Shown: in pieces, positions 26,788-35,792 of the stretch
Numbering within the stretch: position 1 is the first letter of the stretch
Layout: each line of letters begins with the position of its first letter
Origin: Aequorivita sp. UBA3180
GTDB taxonomy: Bacteria; Bacteroidota; Bacteroidia; Flavobacteriales; Flavobacteriaceae
Reading direction: 5' to 3'
NCBI GenBank assembly: GCA_002364215.1
Contig: DEXQ01000018.1
Coordinates: forward strand, 251,920 to 315,919
Length of the DNA stretch: 64,000 nt
Notes under the pieces: generated by a model
The model's input: the letters and a program-made list of their open reading frames with translations, nothing else
What the model was told of the DNA's origin: nothing
Database searches by the model: none
Program-made: the position numbers and the translations under genes

Positions 26788-27258
26788 TTATATTGGTTTT
26801 AAAAATTTGAATCCAAATAATATTGCTAAAAAAAGGAGGCTAACGCCACCGATCCACATCAGTGTTTTCTGCCACCAAGTGGTATAATTCACGGGAACTT
26901 CAGTAACCTCCTTTTCAATGATTGTTTTCGTATTGTTTTCTTTAATATACTTATCAATCAAATCAAGTCGGTGCTCTAATTCGTCCGTAATACATTGTAC
27001 GTCCAAGTCGTTTCCTACACGCCTTACAATGGCGGTCGTGTTTCCTTTTTTTTTGGAAATTGGAGTTTCGGTAATTTTATTAAAAGGCACTTTAAATTGA
27101 ACCGTGTCTCCAGGAATGAAAATGGCAGTATCCCTTTTGTGAAATGTAACCTCAGTATAGGTACTGTCTTTTTCAATTTTTGTTATTTGCCTGGAAGGAG
27201 TAAAAGATTTACACCCAACCAGGCAGCCAACAATCGCTATGTAAAAGAGACTCCTCAT
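26788..27258 (-). CDS. Unimolecular spanin candidate (lipoprotein with C-terminal membrane helix)
   Basis: From the ATG giving MRSLFY, the protein has a lipoprotein signal (LVGCKSF) and, at the other end, a transmembrane helix (MWIGGVSLLFLAILFGFKF) with a short basic tail; about 110 beta-strand and helical residues lie between. Such a protein tethers outer and inner membranes and can fuse them at lysis, as T1 gp11 does. Its ATG overlaps the stop of the endolysin gene (ATGA), so the two form a lysis cassette. Confidence 0.75.
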   Translation of the reverse strand: MRSLFYIAIVGCLVGCKSFTPSRQITKIEKDSTYTEVTFHKRDTAIFIPGDTVQFKVPFNKITETPISKKKGNTTAIVRRVGNDLDVQCITDELEHRLDLIDKYIKENNTKTIIEKEVTEVPVNYTTWWQKTLMWIGGVSLLFLAILFGFKFLKPI

Positions 27259-27686
27259 ATTTTTTTTAACTGAAAGTGCATCCCATCTTTTCTGGTCCAA
27301 TTACCCCCCCACTCAAAACCTGCATCGGTAAAGCATTGAACTAATTCTGCGCTCATTTCAGGCTCTTTTCCCAAACGATTCCTAGCGGCGTTGATATCAA
27401 CTGCAATTCCCCAGCTATGTAGGCTCCAACTGTTTAACCTTCGTTTTTTACGAATGTTAAAACATCCATCCCAAGCCTCAACTTCTTCAGTGAGATTCCT
27501 GGATATAATATTGTTAAAGGCTCTTTCAAGCGGTGCAACCATAACTTTGTTGCAGTACAATCTATTAGGCAATTCTGGAATAGCACTATTAATGTTGTTA
27601 GGTATGTCCCATAAAGTCATGAACTTCCCTTCGTTAAAGTTGGAAGGACTTCCCCATTTTGCTATACAGTCTTTACTTTGTACCAT
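27255..27686 (-). CDS. M15-family peptidase endolysin
   Basis: A 143-residue zinc D,L/D,D-carboxypeptidase-like domain: SWSLHSWGIAVDINAARN supplies the metal-binding HxxxxxxD and DGMHFQLKK the second histidine. Such enzymes cleave peptidoglycan cross-links for phage release. There is no signal peptide, so a holin would be needed; 67-residue membrane genes elsewhere are candidates. It starts the lysis cassette with the spanin. Confidence 0.85.
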   Translation of the reverse strand: MVQSKDCIAKWGSPSNFNEGKFMTLWDIPNNINSAIPELPNRLYCNKVMVAPLERAFNNIISRNLTEEVEAWDGCFNIRKKRRLNSWSLHSWGIAVDINAARNRLGKEPEMSAELVQCFTDAGFEWGGNWTRKDGMHFQLKKI

Positions 27687-27695
27687 TTCTTTATT

Positions 27696-27739
27696 AAAAC
27701 CCCGTAGGGTTGCTGTCCCATTGCAGTAATGGGGACAGC
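27696..27739 (-). terminator. Tandem hairpins before the lysis cassette
   Basis: On the minus strand GCTGTCCCC-ATT...AAT-GGGACAGC forms a stem of about 11 bp (27739-27712), then AACCC-TAC-GGGGTTTT a second hairpin (27711-27696) with a T tract. They lie between the head gene and the endolysin start and could attenuate transcription or pause it. Confidence 0.6.
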
Positions 27740-27742
27740 CTT

Positions 27743-28294
27743 TTATGTTTTTTGATCAAGCCTGTTTTTACCATCTGAAGCTTTAGCAAGATCTGCCTCT
27801 GCCTTGGCTTTTGCCTTTTCTGCAGCTTCAGCTTTTTTATCCGCTTTTTTCGTGGCATCGTTTGCCTCCTGGAGCTCTTTGGCCAAACTTTCATTTTTGA
27901 TTTTCAAAGCTTCCAACTCTTCAGTATTACCTGCAGTTTTGGTTTGATCGTCAGAAACGCCAAGCTCTTTCAGTTTTATTTTGGCCTGTGCCAAAACAAA
28001 AGGGCGAATTTCCTTTACAAGAAGAGCTTTCACTTCCTCTACAGAAGTTGCTGCCTTGATTGCTGCCAAAGCATCAATCACACGGTTAAGGTCACGCTTG
28101 GATCGTTTCACTTTCAACTCCTCCCGGGTGAAAGTGTCATACTTCTTATCTTCCGGCTTTTTGAATTTAGAAACATAGTTCTGAACGTCGCTGATCACAG
28201 CAAAAGGCTGTCCATCTTTAGAAACGTAAACCGTCTCCAACGCATCGTTGTGTTCAAAAGCTTCCTTGGCAATTTGTTTATTGTCTTTTCCCAT
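27743..28294 (-). CDS. Head-region coiled-coil protein, unknown
   Basis: The 183-residue protein has a mixed N-terminal domain (VYVSKDGQPFAVISDVQNYVSKF) and a C-terminal Ala/Lys-rich coiled coil (KKADKKAEAAEKAKAKAEA). It lies six bases after the capsid gene. A capsid decoration, connector or scaffold role is possible; none is established. Confidence 0.6.
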   Translation of the reverse strand: MGKDNKQIAKEAFEHNDALETVYVSKDGQPFAVISDVQNYVSKFKKPEDKKYDTFTREELKVKRSKRDLNRVIDALAAIKAATSVEEVKALLVKEIRPFVLAQAKIKLKELGVSDDQTKTAGNTEELEALKIKNESLAKELQEANDATKKADKKAEAAEKAKAKAEADLAKASDGKNRLDQKT

Positions 28295-28300
28295 TTTTGG

Positions 28301-29374
28301 TTACGATTTAGGAATTAATAGTGCTGCAAGCGTTTTTTGCTCCATTGGTAGGATCAAACCTCTTTTTCTGAAGTTTACCAAGTCTCCTTGATAAGCCACC
28401 GATTTCTCATCGTACATGGTTACAGTACCATCAGCGTACACAAAAGAGTGTTTTGCGATGTAAGCTACTGCAGCATGAAGATCATTTGCAGTTTCAACCT
28501 TTCCGTATGCCTGCTTTTCGTAGGTACCGGCATTGTCCATATAAAGAACACTGGTTTTACGGGTTTTGATTGTGAAACCGTGAACTTTTCCGATGATGCC
28601 GTCAATGGTTCCAACGGCATTCTTATAACCCATTTGGGCTTTAAGAATAGCTGAGTTGCGGCTCAGTTTTTCAACCTCATGCGCTTCCAAAACAACCATA
28701 CGTCCTTCGTCTGGATAGTCAAGGTCATTCCAGATCCCTCTAAGTCTTGAGAAATCATCATCAATCAAACATGCTTCGCCGGTAAGGATATCATCACCGG
28801 TACCTTCAAGAATAACCGTGTGTGTAGTTTCGGTTTCCGGAGCAATGTTATATATCCCAGATTCCGCGTAAGATTTTCTAATGGAATTTCTATGCTTAGT
28901 AAGTACAGTTTCCATTTTGTCGTATGCCAATTCCACTTTTTCCGCATCATGAACAACAGTGGTATTTGAACTGTACTCTTCAAGTTCAACCTCCAACGGG
29001 TTGTCATCTAAATATTCAACTGGAATTGGATATTGTGCACGGGTCCTATTCTTAACAACAGTAGGATCACCTCCGGCCGCGGCAAAGTTGATTTTATCAT
29101 TTTCCACGTATTGCGTCCAATCGATTCCATCCATTATAAAATCATTTTTTGGATAGAAATTTTGACGGAATTGATCAATCCAAATCTCCTTTTGGAGTCC
29201 AGCCATCAATGAATATTTGGCAATACTTCCTTTAGGAATACAACCCAATGTAAATACGGTACCACCGACAATGGCAGCGGGTTCCAAAGACACCAGAGGT
29301 ATCAATGCCAAAAACAGGATAAAGGCCAACAAAAGGTTGGTAAATAATGCCTTGGTGCTAAGTTTAAGTTTCAT
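28301..29374 (-). CDS. Major capsid protein
   Basis: A 357-residue HK97-like capsid protein, placed directly after the protease/scaffold as Mu gpT is. Segments such as MAGLQKEIWIDQFRQNFYPKNDF, EKVELAYDKMETVLTKHRNSI and VLEAHEVEKLSRN fit Bacteroidota capsid families. Oddly, residues 10-50 are strongly hydrophobic (NLLLAFILFLALIPLV), like a membrane anchor, and would normally be cut off or buried during maturation. Confidence 0.75.
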   Translation of the reverse strand: MKLKLSTKALFTNLLLAFILFLALIPLVSLEPAAIVGGTVFTLGCIPKGSIAKYSLMAGLQKEIWIDQFRQNFYPKNDFIMDGIDWTQYVENDKINFAAAGGDPTVVKNRTRAQYPIPVEYLDDNPLEVELEEYSSNTTVVHDAEKVELAYDKMETVLTKHRNSIRKSYAESGIYNIAPETETTHTVILEGTGDDILTGEACLIDDDFSRLRGIWNDLDYPDEGRMVVLEAHEVEKLSRNSAILKAQMGYKNAVGTIDGIIGKVHGFTIKTRKTSVLYMDNAGTYEKQAYGKVETANDLHAAVAYIAKHSFVYADGTVTMYDEKSVAYQGDLVNFRKRGLILPMEQKTLAALLIPKS

Positions 29375-29403
29375 AGGTGTGCGTGTTTCGTTATTTAATT
29401 GGG

Positions 29404-30585
29404 TTATTTGCTTTTCTCCAAGTGAGCCTGCAAAAGCGCCTGGTACTCATCCGGTTGTTTTGTTTTCATTTCCATCAACCCTTTGGAGTCGTTTTTACGG
29501 TACCAATTGAAGTCTTTTTCTTCGCCTCCATTGTTTTCAGCTCCGGCGTTTTGGCCATTGTTTAATTGGGTAGTAAGTGGTTTGTGAACCGTTTGGTTCT
29601 TTACAAACTCCTGGGCATCCTCAAGGGAGTTTTCTGCCATTTTCTTTAGACTGGCTTCCTGGCTTTTTTGGATTTTGCCATCCTTCAGCGCCGTGGCCAC
29701 TAAATTTGCTACAGCCAAATCCTTCTGTGCGGTCAATTGGTTTTCCGCAGTTTCCAATTTCCCTTTTAGGTCCTTGTTATCTGCAGTAACCTTTTTTACT
29801 TGTGCAAGGATTGTTTCCTCACTGGCATTTTCGGCATTCATTTCAATACCTGCCAATGCAAAGGCAGCAATAAATTGAGCTATAAGTTTCATATCCTCGT
29901 TTTGGTTTTGAATAAATTCAGAGTCTGTTTCGATTGCATTTACAATCTGTTGTTGGTAGAAGTTGAATACTTCCTCCGGAGTAGCGGAATTCTTTGGAGC
30001 CTTTTTAATGGCCTTGCTTTTTGTAGTGTGACCAACAAGTTTTAAAGTCAAAGCTTCCTCAGCTTTAATATAGTGGTCACGGCCATCCATCCATTTAGCA
30101 CGAACATCTTTAGTTGATAATCCGGTTCTTTCAGCAAGAATGTCCACAAGATCATCTTCATAACTTCTAATGGTACTGGCTTGATGTTCTACATCATCTG
30201 CGGTTCCATAAGCGCCACCTTTTGCGCGATGGTTCATAATGCGGGCCATATTGCCCATTTCAAGGTTTTCCACAGGAATGGCCATTGCAATAATGCTTCC
30301 CATGGAAGCGGCAAGCCCATCAATTTTCCCTGTAATTTTAACCTTGCCTTCCTCAGCGGTCTCCTTTAGATGGTTATACACCGGAATTCCTTCAGTGATA
30401 GAACCGCCATAGAGGTTTACAATATCTATGTGGATTTCATTGTGCGTCTCTTTTAGTTTGTTAAAGTCGTTGATGAACTTCGATGCAGAAAAGGATTGTT
30501 CGCCATTATAAAATGACACCATTCCGGTAAGCATCATTACTGCCTTGCCGTTGGTTCCTTTATTTACTACCGTGAAGTTTTTCAT
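29404..30585 (-). CDS. ClpP-like head maturation protease with C-terminal scaffold
   Basis: Residues 1-200 form a ClpP/S14-type protease: IDIVNLYGGSITEG, catalytic Ser in GLAASMGSII and catalytic His in IMNHRAKGG. Residues 230-393 are helical, with coiled coils (VTADNKDLKGKLETAENQL), and look like an internal scaffold as in Mu gpI/Z. It is the first gene of the leftward late block, facing the terminase operon across 144 bases. Confidence 0.85.
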   Translation of the reverse strand: MKNFTVVNKGTNGKAVMMLTGMVSFYNGEQSFSASKFINDFNKLKETHNEIHIDIVNLYGGSITEGIPVYNHLKETAEEGKVKITGKIDGLAASMGSIIAMAIPVENLEMGNMARIMNHRAKGGAYGTADDVEHQASTIRSYEDDLVDILAERTGLSTKDVRAKWMDGRDHYIKAEEALTLKLVGHTTKSKAIKKAPKNSATPEEVFNFYQQQIVNAIETDSEFIQNQNEDMKLIAQFIAAFALAGIEMNAENASEETILAQVKKVTADNKDLKGKLETAENQLTAQKDLAVANLVATALKDGKIQKSQEASLKKMAENSLEDAQEFVKNQTVHKPLTTQLNNGQNAGAENNGGEEKDFNWYRKNDSKGLMEMKTKQPDEYQALLQAHLEKSK

Positions 30586-30642
30586 CTATTTGCTTCGATT
30601 TAAAGGACAAAAGTGTGGCAGTTTCAGCGTGAAAAAAAACTA

Positions 30643-30660
30643 ATAATAAAATTTTATTAT
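30643..30660. promoter_or_regulatory. 18-bp perfect palindrome between divergent head operons
   Basis: ATAATAAAATTTTATTAT sits midway between the protease start (30585) and the small terminase start (30730). It is a candidate site for an activator switching on both late operons, although AT-rich palindromes arise easily by chance. Confidence 0.45.
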
Positions 30661-30729
30661 AGTTACTTATGTTTTTTATAACAAAAAACTATAAATTTTC
30701 ATGAAGGTTTTTTCAAGTGGCTTTTATAG

Positions 30730-31203
30730 GTGCAAATTTGTGCTATGGCAAGACGTACAAAGAAAGAACTGGAAGATCTTAAAAGCTGGGCAAAGAGCGA
30801 GTTTTTAAATAATGGCATCGATGTGAAGGCCATTTCCAAAAAAATTGGGGTAACCGAAAAAACCATTGGAAAATGGCGCTCAGAGGAAAAATGGGATAAG
30901 CTGAGAGCAGCTACCGTTATTTCCAAACCTGAGCAACTCGCAATGATCTATGATCAGATAAATGAACTCAATACCCACATCCGCAAAAAGCCTGAAGGAA
31001 GCCGGTACGCTAATTCCAAAGAAGCCGATGCGCTTAAAAAATTAACGGCGGCCGCAAAGGATCTGGAGGGTGAACTTGGCCTATCGGAAATTATCAATGT
31101 TTCCATTCCCATTCTTCGATTTATCAAAAAAATCAACTACGAACATTCCCAAATAATGCAAGGGTATTTTGATGCCTTTATTAGAGATAAAATGAATGGT
31201 TAG
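30730..31203 (+). CDS. Terminase small subunit-like protein
   Basis: The 157-residue protein has an N-terminal HTH (DVKAISKKIGVTEKTIGKWRSEEKWD) typical of small terminases (DUF1804-like), followed by helices for oligomerisation. It overlaps the large terminase gene by eight bases. It would recognise phage DNA for packaging. Confidence 0.8.
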   Translation: MQICAMARRTKKELEDLKSWAKSEFLNNGIDVKAISKKIGVTEKTIGKWRSEEKWDKLRAATVISKPEQLAMIYDQINELNTHIRKKPEGSRYANSKEADALKKLTAAAKDLEGELGLSEIINVSIPILRFIKKINYEHSQIMQGYFDAFIRDKMNG

Positions 31204-32740
31204 GATCCGCAAACTTAATGACCGGGACGCTCTCAAAAAATGGGAGCAATTTACCAAGGGATTTGCAACGCCCATTGATGAGATACTGGTTGAAACTCCT
31301 AAAGAAAAACTGGAGCGTACTGCCAAACTACTCCAAAACTTCGAGCAGTTCTGTTATTACTATTTTCCGAAAATCACCAAGGCCAAGTTTGCTAAGTGGC
31401 ATAAGAAATTTACGAAACATCTCATTGAGGCAAAAGGAAATATCAATATTGCCGTGGCAAAATGCTGTCGGGATATGGCCAAGAGCTCCGTTACCGTGAT
31501 GCTCGTGATTTTTATGTACTATAATGGGCGTTTCCGGTCATTTGGAATGTTTTCTGATAATTATGATAAAGCCGAAACCCTTTTAAAGCCAATAAAAACT
31601 GCACTTGAAAGAAACGAATTGCTTTTGCGTGATTTTGGTCCACGCCAAAGTTTGGGTAACTGGAATGCCGGAAGCTTTACCACAAGCGACAATGTAAGTT
31701 TTAAAGCTTTTGGAGCTGGTCAAACACCAAGGGGTGATAAAAATGATGATTCCGATCGTTTGGATTTTTTAGTTTTTGATGACTTTGACCATCCAGAGGT
31801 TTGCTTGAATCCAGAAAGAATGGACAAGCGATGGAAGTATGTTGAAGGGGATTGCTTCGGGGCACTTCACGTTTCAGGGAAAAAATGGATTATTGGTCTA
31901 AATAACAAGATTGCGGAAGACTGTTTTATTCAACGATTATGGGATAAATGTCTTCGGGAATTTCCTAATGCCTTGTTGATTACAGTAAATCTTACCGATG
32001 GCGAAGGGCGTTCCACTTGGAAAGAAGCTTATACTGATGAGGAGTGCAGGGAAATGATCGCTCTCGTTGGTGATGAATCAGATACGGAATACTTCAATAA
32101 TCCATCTGAGAAGGGGAAAGAGTTCCTAAAGGAATGGTTCCAGTATAAAAAACTGCCACCCCTTAGCAAATACAAAAACTTGATTGCCTACCTCGATGGC
32201 GGTTTTAAAAAAACCAAAACAAGTGATACCAAAGCGTTAGTGTTGGTTGGAATGATGGATGGCGAATACCACATCCGGAAGTGTTATGTGGAAAATGTGA
32301 CCATTGGCCAAATGATAGCCTGGCACTATGATCTACACGATTGGTTAAGAAATAAGAATGGAACCGCAGTTTGGTGGATGGAAGAAGTTTTCCTTCTCGG
32401 ATTGCTCCACGATCATTTTGATGATGCCGTGGAACAATACAAGTTTCGCATTCCGATGAAAGGAGACAAACGTTCAAAGCCTGATAAGGATTTACGGATT
32501 TCAAATACCGCCGGATACTTTGAGCGCGGCAAAGTTTGGTTTGATGAAGATTTAAAAAATGACCGTTATGCCAACCGTTTGATACAGCAATATCTGAAGT
32601 TCAAAAGCGGTGTCCGTAATAATGAAAAGGATGGACCCGATGCCGTGGAAGGAGCTATCTATTTATTGAATGAGGCGGCACGCGACTTCATAGGAGGCGT
32701 AGCTGTAGGAGAATCACGAAAAAACAAATTCAAAATATGA
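31196..32740 (+). CDS. Terminase large subunit (Mu gp28-like)
   Basis: The 514-residue packaging motor has an ATPase half with VAKCCRDMAKSS in the Walker A position and FLVFDDFDHPE as Walker B, and a nuclease half with YLDGGFKKTKTSDTKALVL, DEDLKNDRYANRLI and the closing DGPDAVEGAIYLL motif. In Mu-like phages it performs headful packaging with host DNA at the end. It is coupled at both ends by short overlaps. Confidence 0.88.
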   Translation: MVRIRKLNDRDALKKWEQFTKGFATPIDEILVETPKEKLERTAKLLQNFEQFCYYYFPKITKAKFAKWHKKFTKHLIEAKGNINIAVAKCCRDMAKSSVTVMLVIFMYYNGRFRSFGMFSDNYDKAETLLKPIKTALERNELLLRDFGPRQSLGNWNAGSFTTSDNVSFKAFGAGQTPRGDKNDDSDRLDFLVFDDFDHPEVCLNPERMDKRWKYVEGDCFGALHVSGKKWIIGLNNKIAEDCFIQRLWDKCLREFPNALLITVNLTDGEGRSTWKEAYTDEECREMIALVGDESDTEYFNNPSEKGKEFLKEWFQYKKLPPLSKYKNLIAYLDGGFKKTKTSDTKALVLVGMMDGEYHIRKCYVENVTIGQMIAWHYDLHDWLRNKNGTAVWWMEEVFLLGLLHDHFDDAVEQYKFRIPMKGDKRSKPDKDLRISNTAGYFERGKVWFDEDLKNDRYANRLIQQYLKFKSGVRNNEKDGPDAVEGAIYLLNEAARDFIGGVAVGESRKNKFKI

Positions 32741-33168
32741 GCACTTTCATTACAAAGCCGGACTATGCCGGGCATATTAGAGATAATCGTTTGGATGGTA
32801 TAATCGACTTTGAAGATTCGCTCCTGGACAAAGCAGAGCTTCGGGCTATCAAGGTTATGAAAAGCCACTTGAACGCGCGATACAATGTGGCCGATATATT
32901 CAATAAAGTGGATGCCGAACGTGATGAGGCCATTCTTGGATATTGCTTGGATATCACTTTGTATTATCTCTATCTAATGGCCAATCCACGTAAGGTTCCA
33001 AACTACCGGAAAGAAGCCTATATGGATGCCATGAATTGGTTAGACGGCGTAAAGGATGGCGAAATAGTTCCTGAAGGATTACCCAAAGCGCTCGATGATG
33101 AGGGCAATAATATTAAAGCTGAGTTTCGGTATGGAAGCTTACCAAAAAGAACAAATCATATTAGCTAA
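32737..33168 (+). CDS. Gp36-like head protein (DUF1320)
   Basis: The 143-residue protein has the DUF1320 layout: LDKAELRAIKVMKSHLNARYNV, LGYCLDITLYYLYLMANPRKVP, YRKEAYMDAMNWLDG. In Mu, gp36 lies in the head region and may join head and tail. It overlaps the terminase by four bases and abuts the portal gene. Confidence 0.75.
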   Translation: MSTFITKPDYAGHIRDNRLDGIIDFEDSLLDKAELRAIKVMKSHLNARYNVADIFNKVDAERDEAILGYCLDITLYYLYLMANPRKVPNYRKEAYMDAMNWLDGVKDGEIVPEGLPKALDDEGNNIKAEFRYGSLPKRTNHIS

Positions 33169-33170
33169 TT

Positions 33171-35678
33171 ATGGCAAAACAAAGCAGCACACACAGTAAG
33201 ATTGGTAAATCTTATGTAGCCTATACCGGCAAAATAAAAACTGGAGGTTTACGAATGACTTCCCAGGACATCAGTAATTGGGTTCGGGCCATTAACGCGG
33301 CAAAAAGCAAAAATCCAAAACGGAAAATGCTTTATGAGCTGTATGAAAATATTATCATCGATGGCCACCTTGAGAGCGTGATGGAAAAAAGGACCGTTTC
33401 AGTGATCAACAAAAAATTGATTTTTACCGAAAAGAATAAAAGCGGTGCTGAGAATGAATTTATGCAGGAATTTGTACTTGAAACTCCTTGGATGCGCGAG
33501 CTCTTGAAAAAATCTATGGAAGCCATTTATTACGGCCATTCACTTATTGAACTTATTCCAAAGGAAGGAATGATTGATAAAGTTGTATTGGTACCACGGC
33601 AAAATGTAATTCCGGAGACTGGCTTTGTAATGGAAGATACGGGAACCCCGGACAAAGGAGCATTTTATCGCGAGGAAGGTTTCCAATATTACAATTACCT
33701 TATTGAAGTTGGTGGCCCTAAGGATTTGGGTAAACTAATGACAACCGCACAATACATCATTTACAAGCGTGGGGGCTTTGGTGATTGGGCACAGTTTGCC
33801 GAAATATTCGGATCACCTTTCCGTGTGGGTAAATACAATAAATATGATGATGACGTTCGCCATAATTTGGAGAAATCATTAAACGAAATGGGATCTGCTC
33901 CCTATGCTGTAATCCCGGAAGGGGCATCTATTGAATTTGTTGATAACAACCAAACTGGAAAGAGTGAGGTTTTCAGTAAGCTTATTGAATTCTGTAATTC
34001 TGAAATTTCTAAACAGTATGTGGGTCAAACTATGACAACGGAAGATGGTTCCAGTAGAAGCCAATCTGAGGTGCATAAGGAAGTTGAGGAAGAACTCAAT
34101 CTATCCGATATGATTGAAATGGAATTTATGCTCAACTGGCAATTTGTACCGAAGCTTCGGAATATCGGATATAATATACCTGAAGGAAAAATCCATTTTG
34201 ATCAAACAAAAGCCCTGCCAATTGAAAAGCGTATCGAAATCGATATGAAGGTTTCAGAAAAAGTACCGTATCCAGACGAGTACTGGTACTCTACATACGG
34301 AATTGATAAACCTACAGCTGAAGAAATTGCCAGAAAGCAAAAGGAAAAAGAGGAGGCTAATAAAAATAATCCGCCTCCAGCTGATCCGCCACCGGCTAAT
34401 CCAAAAAAAGAAGATCCTTCAAAAAAAAAAGTAGATCCTAAAGCGGAAAAAATTCCAGATCCTGTAGAATTTGTAAACGCCTATGAGCCAACGGATGAAG
34501 ATGAGCAATACATAAAGGATTTCTTTGATAAGGCGCGCACGTATTCTCCGGAGAAATTCCAAAAGGAACTGAAAAAACTTACTTCCGGGATACGCAAACA
34601 ATTTCCTACTTCCATAGGCTATATGGAACCGGACTACATTGCCGGAACCATGCTGGAGCTCAACCTTAACCGTTTCGGTTACAGCAAAACAATTGCCCAG
34701 GTATTTGAACTTAATAAAGCTTTGGATATCCAAGGGGGTTATGGAGCCTTTAGAAAGAAAGCGGTGGCCATAATGGGAAATTTTGATAATTACCTGCAGA
34801 CGGAATATAACGATGCCATAGCTACCGCCCAAAATGCCGCCAATTACATACGTCAAATGAAGGATATAAAGCTTTTCCCGTATTGGCGTTATGAAACCGT
34901 TGGTGATGACAAAGTTCGTGCATCACACGCAGCGCTCGATGGAAAAGTGTTTGCGCTGAAGGACGTAAAATCACGCCAATTCATTCCGCCAAATGAGCAT
35001 AACTGCAGATGTTTTACAACCGCGTTGAGAGCAGCTGAAGTAAAAGAGGCAGATGTAATCGATTTTGAAAAAGGCAAGAAAGCCCTGGGCAAAGATTTTG
35101 ATAAAATGAAGGATAATGGTTTCTTGGCCAACCGGGGCGAAACGCTCGAGGTTTTTGATTTGGCCAAAGCCTATATCGACAAATTAAAAACGATTCCGGA
35201 AACTGAAGCTGCAGATTATTCTCTTTGGGGACTTCAGAAAATTGAAGAAATTAGAAAGACCAGGAAACTGAAAAAATTGAATTTCAATAAAACGGATACT
35301 CCAGCTAAATTGATTAAGGATTTTGATAAAAACAAAGTTACGATTACAAACCGGGAAGTAAATATTCTAACAGATTATTCCGGACGTGAAATTGCTATCT
35401 CTGAAACATCATTTAAAAAGCATTTAAAGGGTAATTATATAACCAAAGAAAGCCGGGACCAAATCTGGAACAATGTAAAAAACATACTTTCGGATCCTGA
35501 CGAAGTTTGGTTGAATGTTTTCTCCGGAGAAAGTCAGTACGAATATTTGAAATTCTTTGATGATGAAATTATGGTTGTGGCCGTTCAAATTACAAAGGCC
35601 CGGGGAATGGAAATTAAAACCTGGTACATCAGCAGAAAAGCGGAAAACAAATTACGACGGGGAATTTTAATAAAATAG
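33171..35678 (+). CDS. Portal protein fused to MuF-like head protein and a possible C-terminal nuclease toxin
   Basis: This 835-residue protein joins three parts. Residues 1-390 are a DUF935 (Mu gp29) portal (RKMLYELYENIIIDGHLESVMEKR, YVGQTMTTEDGSSRSQSEVH). After a Pro/Lys-rich linker (about 395-440), residues 440-670 form a MuF (SPP1 gp7-like) domain ending KVRASHAALDGKVFALKD and FIPPNEHNCRCFTTALR. Residues about 715-835 are an extra domain (ISETSFKKHLKG, RDQIWNNVKNILSDPDEVW, MVVAVQITKARGMEIKTWYI) that looks like phage barnase/EndoU/colicin/RelE-type nuclease folds found on MuF proteins. Portal and MuF are separate in Mu. Fusion is certain; the toxin call is tentative. Confidence 0.8.
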   Translation: MAKQSSTHSKIGKSYVAYTGKIKTGGLRMTSQDISNWVRAINAAKSKNPKRKMLYELYENIIIDGHLESVMEKRTVSVINKKLIFTEKNKSGAENEFMQEFVLETPWMRELLKKSMEAIYYGHSLIELIPKEGMIDKVVLVPRQNVIPETGFVMEDTGTPDKGAFYREEGFQYYNYLIEVGGPKDLGKLMTTAQYIIYKRGGFGDWAQFAEIFGSPFRVGKYNKYDDDVRHNLEKSLNEMGSAPYAVIPEGASIEFVDNNQTGKSEVFSKLIEFCNSEISKQYVGQTMTTEDGSSRSQSEVHKEVEEELNLSDMIEMEFMLNWQFVPKLRNIGYNIPEGKIHFDQTKALPIEKRIEIDMKVSEKVPYPDEYWYSTYGIDKPTAEEIARKQKEKEEANKNNPPPADPPPANPKKEDPSKKKVDPKAEKIPDPVEFVNAYEPTDEDEQYIKDFFDKARTYSPEKFQKELKKLTSGIRKQFPTSIGYMEPDYIAGTMLELNLNRFGYSKTIAQVFELNKALDIQGGYGAFRKKAVAIMGNFDNYLQTEYNDAIATAQNAANYIRQMKDIKLFPYWRYETVGDDKVRASHAALDGKVFALKDVKSRQFIPPNEHNCRCFTTALRAAEVKEADVIDFEKGKKALGKDFDKMKDNGFLANRGETLEVFDLAKAYIDKLKTIPETEAADYSLWGLQKIEEIRKTRKLKKLNFNKTDTPAKLIKDFDKNKVTITNREVNILTDYSGREIAISETSFKKHLKGNYITKESRDQIWNNVKNILSDPDEVWLNVFSGESQYEYLKFFDDEIMVVAVQITKARGMEIKTWYISRKAENKLRRGILIK

Positions 35679-35681
35679 GAA

Positions 35682-35774
35682 AGACCTTTAAGCAAACTCC
35701 CGTTAGGATATTTCGATGTACCGTTTCCGTGGCTTCGGTAATGTCATCTTAGTTACACGCCTGCTTAAAGGTCT
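35682..35774. other. Structured intergenic element with 13-bp perfect stem
   Basis: AGACCTTTAAGCA (35682-35694) and TGCTTAAAGGTCT (35762-35774) are perfect inverted copies. Between them AACT/AGTT, GATG/CATC and TACCG/CGGTA nest in order, giving an elongated hairpin with a 12-base apical loop. It starts three bases after the portal-MuF stop and ends 18 bases before the gpG-like ATG. No T tract follows, so it is not a plain terminator. Confidence 0.75.
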
Positions 35775-35792
35775 AATGCAAATATACAAACA

